Assembly (NCBI GenBank): GCA_963573315.1 | Contig: OY752152.1 | Location: 558,001 to 622,000 of the forward strand | From: Entomortierella parvispora | Lineage: Eukaryota > Mortierellomycota > Mortierellomycetes > Mortierellales > Mortierellaceae | Length of the DNA: 64,000 nt | Reading direction: 5' to 3' | In this document: in pieces, positions 55,522 through 64,000 of the stretch | Layout: every line of letters starts with the position of its first letter | Position numbering within the stretch: position 1 is the stretch's first letter | Program-made: the position numbers and the translations under genes | Notes under the pieces: model-generated | Databases searched by the model: none | Told to the model about the DNA's origin: nothing | The model's input: only the letters and a program-made list of their open reading frames with translations

Positions 55522-56485
55522 GCAAAAAGGTGGGCTCTCATTGGGCGAAGCGCGTCTTTGCCTTCTTTGAGTGCTCATCGGTCTTGCATTTATTCATTCA
55601 CTCATTCCATCTCTTAATTTCTGGTCATGCATCTTTAGAGCGAACTGCCCAGACAAAGACAACTTGAACAGAGTGATCAAGGGAAGACGGACAAAGGGAC
55701 AGCAGAGGGTCGGTCTTTTTTTTGGATGCTGTCCTTCTTTCCGATCAACAGCAATGATTGGTGCACAGCCAATGATCACTGTACTTGAAGGGAAGGACCA
55801 GTTGTTCACTTGTCCTCTTCTATATCCGAGTACCCCATGCCATTGTACGTATGCTAGAGACACAAACTGAATAAAAGAGAGAAAACAAATTTATTTGATC
55901 CGTAGATGTATTGCTTTGGAAGAGAGTGCTTTGAGAGATTGCTTTGGAAGAGAGTATGTGAAAGAGTGCGTTGTGTTCAAAGACCAGCCCACCCCAATGT
56001 ACCAGTTTTCCGATGTTTGGTATGAGTGTTGATGACCCCTTGGTGGTATCTTTGCGTGGCCATGGCATACATTCTTACGGAGAAGTACCCCATGTTCTCA
56101 AACCCCAGACAGAGTTTGCACACGTAACCTGGCAGCCATCAGCATCCACCGGCGACCTGAAGTACCCACCCGCCGCTCACCTAAACTACCCCTAATCTGA
56201 TGAAGGGGGATGTGAAAGGAAGCTTTCTCTCTTTTTTTATCTTGTTTCTTGAGCGAGAACCGCTAGTCAACTTTCTATATGACCGATGTAAGAAGAGGGG
56301 ACATTTAATCAGTATATTGTTCTCTTGAAAGTCCTGCAAGAGAGTGAAGATACATCGACTTTTCAAGTCATTTGAACTTGCCTTTTTACTGCGCTTGACC
56401 GCTTGAACGAAGGGCCGGAGGGGACCGCCAAGGGTAGGAACTGCAGTTGACTGTCGTGCCCGCCGTGCCTGTTGTATCGGTTGTA
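55522..56485 (+). repeat. Left arm of a ~965-bp inverted repeat
   Basis: Pairs with 58093-59056 in reverse complement. Every matching landmark has coordinates adding to 114,578 (for example 55571/59007, 56181/58397, 56363/58215), so there are no insertions or deletions along the arm and sequence looks identical by eye. The outer end is GCAAAAAGGTGGGCTCTC. Similarity extends more weakly outward to about 55513. Minus-strand frames shared with the right arm include a C-terminal block NRYNRHGGHDSQLQFLPL. Confidence 0.93.
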
Positions 56486-58092
56486 GGAGGCAGTAGGTTT
56501 TGGGACCGAGGCTGCACCAGAGACAACAAGCTTCTTCGGGATCAAGGCTGCATTAAAGATAGAAGACAATCTCAGGGGCCGGGATCGAGACAGAGAAGGC
56601 TGGCACTCTTGAGGGCACCGTTGAGGGGAGCCAAGTTCAAGCTCGAGAGGGCGGACGATTCGAGGTGGGGTCAAGTCAGAGAAGGCAGGTGTTTCCGAAG
56701 CCAGGGTGCACCTGAGAGGGCAGGGCAGATTGTTTTTGGTGGCCTCAGAGGGTAACTAATTTCTGGCCACGGTCGAGCCAGAGAAGCCGTTTGGAGCTCA
56801 TAGACAACCAGAGAGTGTCGAAGCTTGTGCCGAAGAAAACAAGACCTAAATCGCAGGACGGAAGAAGGCAGGACGAAAGAAGGCAGGGCCAAACGTAGCA
56901 AGACTGAAGGTAGCAGGATCGAGGAGATCGGGACCAGAGGCTGAAACGGACAGAGAGTGGAGGACCGTCATGGAAGCATGGTTGTTGCTATCCAAAAGTG
57001 AGGTGGCAACATGGTGGTGTGTCTTTGAGTGCTTTCACTTGTGGAGAGAGGGTGGAGTGGACAAGGGGTGAAGAAGGAGGAAGAGGAGGAGGAGAGAGAG
57101 TGGGATCAAGGTCCTTTTTCATATGAGGAGCAACTCTTGGCAGTGGCTTGAAGGCAAGAGGGATGATCGCGTTGTGTTTTGTTTGTTTTTCGGACAGTTG
57201 GCCAAAGACGTGTCGCTGGTGGACTGCACTCATTCAGTCCGCAACGATTGAATGGTGATCGACTGCGGACGAAAGATAGGAGACAGGCGATGAGACACGG
57301 ACCCGGCGACATGGCAGCAGACAGACCGAAAAGGAGGTGGTCCCGTGAGATGCGTCACTGAATTAGCTTAAATCCATTCTAAATCCTCAACTCCATGGTC
57401 TGCTGGCCCAATCGCCGTCCTTCCTCCTCCTCCTTCCATCAGACCATGTCTCTGCCCATGCAACGCATCTCTGTCGTTATTTTGCTTCCCACTCCAAAAA
57501 TTTGGGAACGGTTTTTGGCCAAATTTCAAAAACACGCAAAAGCGATTTTGGCCCAATTTCAAAAACAAAAAGCTGCCTTCCGTATAAAAGGAGCCACGGT
57601 TCCCTCTTTGCTCTTCATCCTTCTTCTCCACCCCACTCCAATCCACTTCACATTCACACACAGGTCGGACCTCCATGCTGCCATCTCCTCCTTGGCCAGC
57701 TTCAAGCTTGCCTCCATGACGACCTCGGTCCAGCCGCCTTTGGTGCTGCCACCTTGATCCAGCCACCTCGGTCCAGCCGCCTTGGTCCCGTTGCTTTCGG
57801 ACCCGATGCTTTTGGCCCTGCCCTTGTCTTGTCGACTCCGGCCTTGATGAGTTCAGTTTCTCCTGCCCTACTGTCTCTGCGTCAGCCTTGGCCGCAAAAG
57901 AATCTGGTCGGGACCTCTTCGGACCTGCTTTCTTCGGTCCTGCTTCCTTCAGTCCTGTCCTTCTCTTTGACTCCGCCCTCGCTGATCCTGCATCGGCTGC
58001 AAAAGTGTCTGCCACCAAGACTTCCCTCTCTTTGGCTACGAAAGTATCGGCCCTCTCTGGCCCTTCTCTGGCGCTGCTTTGGCCGTCTGCCT
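56486..58092. pseudogene. Spacer with two diverged head-to-head copies of an unknown element
   Basis: The left half read on the minus strand and the right half read on the plus strand share order and words. Each has a C/T leader (TTCTTCACC / TTCTTCTCCACC), a tiny ATG frame closing at an ATGA overlap, then F-G-P/R-P-A low-complexity coding-like sequence leading into the identical arms. A TATAAAAGG box at about 57584 sits upstream of the right copy. Neither copy keeps one long clean frame, so both appear decayed or non-coding. No transposase signature was found. Confidence 0.55.
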
Positions 58093-59056
58093 TACAACCG
58101 ATACAACAGGCACGGCGGGCACGACAGTCAACTGCAGTTCCTACCCTTGGCGGTCCCCTCCGGCCCTTCGTTCAAGCGGTCAAGCGCAGTAAAAAGGCAA
58201 GTTCAAATGACTTGAAAAGTCGATGTATCTTCACTCTCTTGCAGGACTTTCAAGAGAACAATATACTGATTAAATGTCCCCTCTTCTTACATCGGTCATA
58301 TAGAAAGTTGACTAGCGGTTCTCGCTCAAGAAACAAGATAAAAAAAGAGAGAAAGCTTCCTTTCACATCCCCCTTCATCAGATTAGGGGTAGTTTAGGTG
58401 AGCGGCGGGTGGGTACTTCAGGTCGCCGGTGGATGCTGATGGCTGCCAGGTTACGTGTGCAAACTCTGTCTGGGGTTTGAGAACATGGGGTACTTCTCCG
58501 TAAGAATGTATGCCATGGCCACGCAAAGATACCACCAAGGGGTCATCAACACTCATACCAAACATCGGAAAACTGGTACATTGGGGTGGGCTGGTCTTTG
58601 AACACAACGCACTCTTTCACATACTCTCTTCCAAAGCAATCTCTCAAAGCACTCTCTTCCAAAGCAATACATCTACGGATCAAATAAATTTGTTTTCTCT
58701 CTTTTATTCAGTTTGTGTCTCTAGCATACGTACAATGGCATGGGGTACTCGGATATAGAAGAGGACAAGTGAACAACTGGTCCTTCCCTTCAAGTACAGT
58801 GATCATTGGCTGTGCACCAATCATTGCTGTTGATCGGAAAGAAGGACAGCATCCAAAAAAAAGACCGACCCTCTGCTGTCCCTTTGTCCGTCTTCCCTTG
58901 ATCACTCTGTTCAAGTTGTCTTTGTCTGGGCAGTTCGCTCTAAAGATGCATGACCAGAAATTAAGAGATGGAATGAGTGAATGAATAAATGCAAGACCGA
59001 TGAGCACTCAAAGAAGGCAAAGACGCGCTTCGCCCAATGAGAGCCCACCTTTTTTG
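58093..59056 (-). repeat. Right arm of the ~965-bp inverted repeat
   Basis: Reverse complement of 55522-56485. The outer end is the complement of the left end (GAGAGCCCACCTTTTTTGC) with one extra T. A plus-strand frame entering the arm (57888-58397) continues to a stop just inside it. Confidence 0.93.
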
Positions 59057-59372
59057 CGTGTTAGGTTATGGTCCATGCCTGGTCCTCTGAATACTGTGCC
59101 CAGTTCACTTCCCTTGCACATCTACTGTGCTCTATGATATATATGATACACATCTTGCCCTATCTATCACTTCCACCTTGATCGTCAAAGTTTCACGGTT
59201 GGCCTACCATGTTGTCTTCCTGTTCTTCATTGTGGCTAACGGTCCGGGCTAGTTATACTAGACTCGATCCCTGAGATAGCAGCATGTTCGCTCAATCAAA
59301 GATCGTTATACAGGCACCCACCCATTTAATTCTCCGTCACAATCCCTATGGAGAGTATGAATGAAAACTATG
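59057..59372. other. Intergenic
   Basis: No features seen apart from a short ATATATGATAC stretch near 59138. It separates the inverted repeat from the 3' end of the broken F-box gene. Confidence 0.5.
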
Positions 59373-60995
59373 CTACGAGGTAGATACAGCGCTACGGGTT
59401 TCTTGACGGATGGCATAGCTTGTCACTGCAACTCCTGCCTGAGCAAAGAGATCGAGCGCTTCCTTCGACAGCCAAATCCCCGAAATTGTCGTTAATGAAA
59501 CCCAGCTTGATATTACCCATTCGGCCTCAGCTTTCGTCCATGAATAAGCCCTGATATCACGAGTCCCAGTAAAACACTTCAGTTGTGAGAGTGTACTCAG
59601 CTTTCCAAGTCCCCGGTCCAAACTCAGATCGAGTACATTTTTTTGATTCTCGACAGTCCGGAGGCGACGCGTATGATGCCTGCGTTACTCGCAGCCCAAG
59701 GGCAATTCCAGTATCTCAAGTCTCCTCATATTTGCGAGCTGCGTCAGAACGACGCATGACCCTTTCTCGACCCCTCTTTCATCGTCTAGAAGAATGAAAA
59801 CCTTCAAGGATCTCAATCTCGAGCAGATCCATGGTCGCTTGTCCTCCAAAAGGTCCTTGGCCGCTATGTATGGCGCTCCAAAACATTCGAGATTCCGCAT
59901 CTCGCAGAGAATTTGCTGAATAGTGGCTCCAGAAACATCCCAACAGTCCTGAATATTCAGATCCGTTAGCTGGGTGAGGTATTGTGGATAGTCGAATCTC
60001 AACACTTGCCAAAAATTCTCATCAAAATCCGAGTCGCCGATATCGAGCTTGCTCAGTTGAGGTAATGCTCCCAAGAGTGTCTTGAAGTCTCGATGAGTAA
60101 GCTGTCGTCCAATTAACTCCAGAGATTCGAGGTTGTTGGGTGACCATTGACCAGATCGGATCGCATTCGCCAGAAAACTCGTCAGCCACGCAGTGTTAAC
60201 CCCTTTGGAATTTTCCTTCCAATGCAGATGGTTTAACCTTGGACTAGCCAAGATCAGCAGTAGTGTGGTCAGATACGTAAACTGCGACGAAAAGCACACG
60301 GTGAGGGATTCGAGTTTGGTTTGCACAAAGAGGCCTCTAGTGTCAATTCCTTTCTGTATATCCTGAGCCGTATCTTCCAATCCTCCACCATCATCTATAA
60401 AGAAGAAAGAGACGGAGAAGGAACGGAGGCGCGACCAGATACCATTCAAAACTCGATCCTTGTTCCACTTTTGCAACCGCATGCTTCCTAACGGCAATTC
60501 CAGAGTTTCCAGTTGAGCACACGAGTCCAGAGCGTCTATAAAGTCGTCTGATATAGCTGAAGATAAATTGAAGCAAGCGAAGGAAATGTCCCTCAGAGTC
60601 GATTGGTGTTGCTGGATGAAGGCGACTGCGATTCTGGCGGTAATGTTTTGGTGGTTAAATTCCAGCTTTGTCAGGCTCTTGCAGTAAAGTCCGTCCAGAA
60701 ATGCAACGGACGACTTGCTCGGGAGGAGCGATGCACTAACTTTGTCACGGATACAGAGCCAGTTGATCAGGTCGGCATGCTTCCCCAACTCCATGGAACT
60801 AACACGATCCACTTGATCATCAAGGATAGCAACCTTGCGCCAGAGAAAGGGCAGGAAAATCCGATGCCATTCGTGACAAACCCGAAGACAATGAACGAGT
60901 GCATCCTTGTTGAGGAATCCGCCAAGGTTGAGGAGGATCTCGGGTAAAGCCAAGGGATGCTGCCGGTGTGTGAATTGATCCAGAGCGTGCCGCAT
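59373..60995 (-). pseudogene. F-box/LRR gene interrupted by an in-frame stop
   Basis: Intronless. The frame from ATG 60995 runs 436 codons to a TAA at 59685-59687, then stays open in the same frame to 59373 (541 codons in all). The intact paralogue at 61684-63312 aligns without gaps across the stop: its ELRMGSPIGIHHSHLRRAVEN corresponds to ELPLGCE-stop-RRHHTRRLRTVEN here. Downstream, RGLGKLSTL and AYSWTKAEAEWV match the paralogue C-terminus. An F-box-like N-terminus (LALPEILLNLGGFLNKDALVHCLRVCHEWHRIF) and LRR units (LDIGDSDFDENFW, LTDLNIQDCWDVSG) are intact. The product would lose the last ~105 residues. It may be a recent pseudogene, a truncated functional form, or a sequencing error. Confidence 0.8.
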
Positions 60996-61683
60996 GCAAT
61001 GGTTGAGACGGAGGAGGACGAATGGAGGAATGGAAAGTAAGAAAGAATCAGGTCAGAAAAAAGCGAGGATAAAGTATTTTTACTCAAGATAATTTTAGGC
61101 TGCGAAGAAATCCATGTCTTGCAATTGAGAGAGCAACGGGTTGGCTTTTCGGAGGGGCCAGCATGAAAAATGTGTACTACTTACCGGATACTCATGGGTC
61201 CCAGCCGGGCTCACTCCTCTCAGTGGACTGGAGACTGCTCGGAGGATGACCCTGTGTCCTTGCACTACGGGAGAGATAGAGGACAGACGTTAGAAAACAG
61301 ACGGTCTTCTTGATTGGTACTCCTGGGTCGCGCGCTGATTGTGATGCCGTTTTCAAATTGGCCATAGTTGGTCATGCTGTTGTTTTTGAGCCCTGACGCC
61401 CTTTTCTCGGCCTATGTACTCAATATAATGTCCGTGTTACTTTCCCCTGGAGCCTCAATGACCCTCTACATTGCTTGAACATGACGGGTGACTCTAGAAA
61501 CGTCCAATGAACAGGAGTGGAATGGTGATCGCGTCGCTCTGCAAAATGATAGTGTGTTTGAGCTATCGGACAATAAGCACTTGGCTACCCGCTGATCGTT
61601 TTTATTTCTTCCGCCTTCTACACAACCACCATGGTAGGATGAAAAAGACCTCCCTGTCAAATAATTAACAGGGCTTGGGAGCC
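60996..61683. other. Intergenic between tandem F-box paralogues
   Basis: No gene is supported. It holds the 5' flank of the broken F-box gene and the 3' flank of its paralogue. Confidence 0.5.
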
Positions 61684-63312
61684 TCAAGGAAAGATGCAGC
61701 CTACCACCAGTATTCCGGCCTGCTCTAAAAGATTAGCAGCCTCCTTCGACAACTTAGCATCTGTGATTGATACCAAAGAGACCCAGTTCGATAATACCCA
61801 TTCCGCCTCGGCTTTCGTCCATGAGTAAGCCCTGGCATCATCAGTCCCAGAAAGAGCTCTCAGTCGTGTGAGTGTTTTCAACTGCCCAAGCCCTCGAGCC
61901 AAACTCAGTTCGAGCAAATTCTCTCGATTCTCCACAGCCCGACGTAGATGCGAATGATGGATGCCTATCGGGGAGCCCATGCGCAATTCCACATGTTGAA
62001 GCCTGTCCATCTTCGCGAGTTGAGCCATAACGACGCGCGATCCTTCCTCAGCCCCTGTTTCATCGTCTAGAAAAAAGAAAAGCCCCAAATCCCTCAGTTT
62101 CGAACAGACCCATGGTCGTTTATCCACCAAGAGGTCCGAGGCATCAATGTACGGCGCTGCAAAACGTTCGAGATTCGGCATCTCGCAGAGAATCTGTTGA
62201 ACGATTGTTCCAGAAACATCCCAACAGTCCTGGATATTCAAATCCCTCAGCTGGGTGAGGTATTGTCGATGCTCGAATCTCAAAACGTGCCAATAGTGCT
62301 TATCGAAATCCGAGTCCTCGATATCGAGCTTGTTCAGTTGGGGTGTTGCTCCTAAAATTACCTTGAAGTCTCGAAGAGAAAACTCATGTCCACCAAGATC
62401 AAGAGTTTCAAGGTTGTTGGGCGTCCAATGGCCGGACCGTACTGCATCCGCCAGAGAACCCGTCGACCAATCCCTAGAATTCGACCCGAATCCTTCTCTC
62501 CAATGCAAACATTTCAACCCCGGACTGGCCAAGATCAGTTGCAGCATGGTCTGACTCGCAGGCTGAAGAGGCATATATAGGGCGAGGTATTCGAGTTTGG
62601 TTTGTACAGAGAGGCTTTCTGGGTCGATTCCTTTCTCCATGCCCTGAGTCGTGTCATCTAGCCCCTCCTCATCATCCTCAAAGATGAAGGAGGCGGTGAG
62701 GAAACGGAGGCGCGACCACAGATCAGTTAAAAGTCGTTTCGTGTTCCACTTTTGCGATGCAATTACTCCGAATGGTAATTTCAGTGTTTCTAGCTGACGA
62801 CAGGAGTCCAAGATATCCAGAAACTCGTCTGAGAAAGTTATATCTGTGTCAGGAGACTCGAAGCGAATACTTTTCAGAGTGGAATGGTGTTGTTGGATGA
62901 ACGCGGCTGCAAATTCGACCGTAATTTCTTGGTGGTAAAACTCCAACTTGGTCAAGTTCCTGCAGTAAAGTCCGTCCAGAAATGCAATCGATAGTTGTAT
63001 TGGATCGAATCGTTGGCTAAAGACCTGGATACTGACGATCAAGTCGGCGTGATTCTTCAGCTCGTCTGGGCCGATGCGATTCCCGTAATTTTTGGTGACA
63101 AAAATCTTACGCCACACGAAGGGCAAGAAGGTCCTGTGCCACTCGCGACAGACCCGAAGACAAACGATGAGCGTGTTCCTGTTAAGAAACCCGCGGAGAC
63201 TGATAAGAATCTCAGGCAGGGCCAAGGGATGCTCTCGCTGCGTTAACGGATCCTGAAGGCGCTGCATGTGACGGAGGGATGGAGTAATGGCATGGGAAGT
63301 GAGGGGCAACAT
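61684..63312 (-). CDS. F-box/leucine-rich-repeat-like protein, intact paralogue
   Basis: Intronless, 542 residues from ATG 63312. A second ATG at 63267 aligns with the start of the neighbouring paralogue and may be the true one (527 residues). An F-box-like segment (LALPEILISLRGFLNRNTLIVCLRVCREWHRTFLPFVW) is followed by LRR-like strands (LNKLDIEDSDFDKHYW, LRDLNIQDCWDVSG, LRDLGLFFFLDDE). It ends with the family C-terminal signature AYSWTKAEAEWVLSNW. It is presumed to be an SCF ubiquitin-ligase adaptor. Clear similarity to 59373-60995 shows local tandem duplication. The related but more distant genes at 40521-43854 share the fold, not the signature words. Confidence 0.87.
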   Translation of the reverse strand: MLPLTSHAITPSLRHMQRLQDPLTQREHPLALPEILISLRGFLNRNTLIVCLRVCREWHRTFLPFVWRKIFVTKNYGNRIGPDELKNHADLIVSIQVFSQRFDPIQLSIAFLDGLYCRNLTKLEFYHQEITVEFAAAFIQQHHSTLKSIRFESPDTDITFSDEFLDILDSCRQLETLKLPFGVIASQKWNTKRLLTDLWSRLRFLTASFIFEDDEEGLDDTTQGMEKGIDPESLSVQTKLEYLALYMPLQPASQTMLQLILASPGLKCLHWREGFGSNSRDWSTGSLADAVRSGHWTPNNLETLDLGGHEFSLRDFKVILGATPQLNKLDIEDSDFDKHYWHVLRFEHRQYLTQLRDLNIQDCWDVSGTIVQQILCEMPNLERFAAPYIDASDLLVDKRPWVCSKLRDLGLFFFLDDETGAEEGSRVVMAQLAKMDRLQHVELRMGSPIGIHHSHLRRAVENRENLLELSLARGLGQLKTLTRLRALSGTDDARAYSWTKAEAEWVLSNWVSLVSITDAKLSKEAANLLEQAGILVVGCIFP

Positions 63313-63480
63313 TGGCCATTTCGTGCCAAAAAAAGCACCATTAAAATTTATTCAACATATCAATAGTCCATCACAACGCCGCTACAATTATTCGCGGTTC
63401 CTTGATTTGGACAGTCAAAAAGATCGAATTCGTTCTTTTTTCTTCCCATTCTCCATTCATAACCATCCTCCCTAAGCACC

Positions 63481-63952
63481 ATGACCGACGTGACCATCCC
63501 CGAAGATTACTTGCCGATCGTCGACGGCCTTCTCTGGAAGAAGATTCTCAAGGAGGGCTCTGGCGAATCCCCCGTCCCTCAGTCCAACGTCAATGGTAGC
63601 CACATTCATTCACTTGTCCTTTTCTCTTTTCTTGCTCCAGGAACAGGGATAGAGCACTAACCAATGATTGAACCTTTACTGTCGATCTAGTCCACTATGT
63701 TGGAACCATCTTCACTACCGGCGACAAGTTTGATTCTTCGCGCGATCGCTCTTCCCCTTTCACCTTCAAGCTCGGTGTTGGTAAGAGGAGCACTGAACAA
63801 GGAAAATCAATCTACAGTTCAAATTCGACGATCAATTGCTAATAATAACCATTCAACTCCTTCTGTAGGCCAGGTTATCAAGGGATGGGACCAGGGAGTC
63901 ATTACCATGAAGATTGGCGAATTGGCTGAGCTCGTCTGTGCACCCGAGTATG
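63481..63952 (+). CDS. FKBP-type peptidyl-prolyl isomerase, 3' end outside window
   Basis: Exons 63481-63595, 63691-63780 and 63869-63952 (donor at 63953) encode the N-terminal ~96 residues of an FKBP domain. The family words are all there: VHYVGTIFTTGDKFDSSRDR, FTFKLGVGQVIKGWDQGV and MKIGELAELVCAPEY. These line the FK506/proline pocket (Tyr of HYVG, Phe-Asp of KFDSS, Val-Ile-Trp of QVIKGWD). The 24-residue lead before the GSG loop (start MTDVTIPEDYLPIVDG) is longer than in FKBP12 and fits larger FKBPs with TPR tails, but the rest lies beyond the window. It would catalyse prolyl cis/trans isomerisation as a chaperone. All introns are phase 1. Confidence 0.93.
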
Positions 63953-64000
63953 GTACGAGATAATTCAACTTTTGATGGCGGATGGAGACCCTTGGATCAT

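Noticed and set aside
55522-59056. Autonomous DNA transposon with long terminal inverted repeats
   Set aside because: No transposase-like frame in the spacer or arms, and target-site duplications could not be seen.
59679-59687. 9-nt GT..AG 'intron' removing the F-box stop
   Set aside because: Far below any known spliceosomal intron size; a plain nonsense mutation is simpler.

Overview
The window looks like a gene-dense piece of an early-diverging fungal nuclear genome. Protein genes are split by short introns (mostly 60-150 bp) with GT..AG ends and CTAAC/CTGAC-like branch sites. Housekeeping genes are clearly fungal: eIF6, BET1, the mitochondrial presequence protease CYM1, COP9 subunit 7 and an Ecm33-type GPI protein. 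Tandem MCT-type transporters, several intronless F-box/LRR genes and long homopolymer tracts in introns and spacers fit Mortierellomycotina, but that placement is inference. No bacterial operons, CRISPR arrays, rRNA or convincing tRNA genes were seen.

Layout. 1-1448: eIF6 (TIF6), 5' end incomplete. 2565-4436: intronless flavin amine/L-amino-acid oxidase. 5410-12076: tandem array of three MCT-type MFS transporters with identical intron positions, plus a decayed 3' fragment of a fourth copy between the first and second. 12152-15504 (-): mitochondrial PPR-like protein, divergent from a glomulin/ALF4-like helical protein (15892-18357). Then BET1 SNARE, an Ecm33-like cell-wall protein (-), a small Rieske-domain protein, a LENG1/CIR-N splicing-associated protein (-), CSN7 (-) and CYM1 (+, 11 exons).

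30809-40520 is accessory DNA. Two direct repeats of about 0.85 kb (32255-33132 and 37438-38262) flank a three-zinc-finger orphan gene and a 1.56-kb minisatellite of about 140 copies of an 11-bp unit. 40521-43854 holds two intronless F-box/LRR genes (-). 44984-51978 is a tandem array of three FAD-dependent monooxygenases. All three have the same six-exon structure, including an 11-nt microexon that completes the FAD-binding GD motif, and share an upstream motif. 52322-52555 (-) is a single-domain ubiquitin-like protein without a C-terminal Gly-Gly.

52556-59372 is a second accessory region. It holds purine tracts, an 8-bp microsatellite and a large, apparently perfect inverted repeat (arms of about 965 bp, spacer about 1.6 kb) carrying two decayed head-to-head copies of an unknown low-complexity element. 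The right edge has two tandem F-box/LRR paralogues (-), the first broken by an in-frame stop, and the 5' part of an FKBP prolyl isomerase that runs off the window.

The genes do not form one pathway. The common theme is tandem duplication (transporters, monooxygenases, F-box genes) next to repeat-rich islands. Exon borders were set by hand from splice consensus and reading frame, and totals were checked for divisibility by three. No similarity search was possible.
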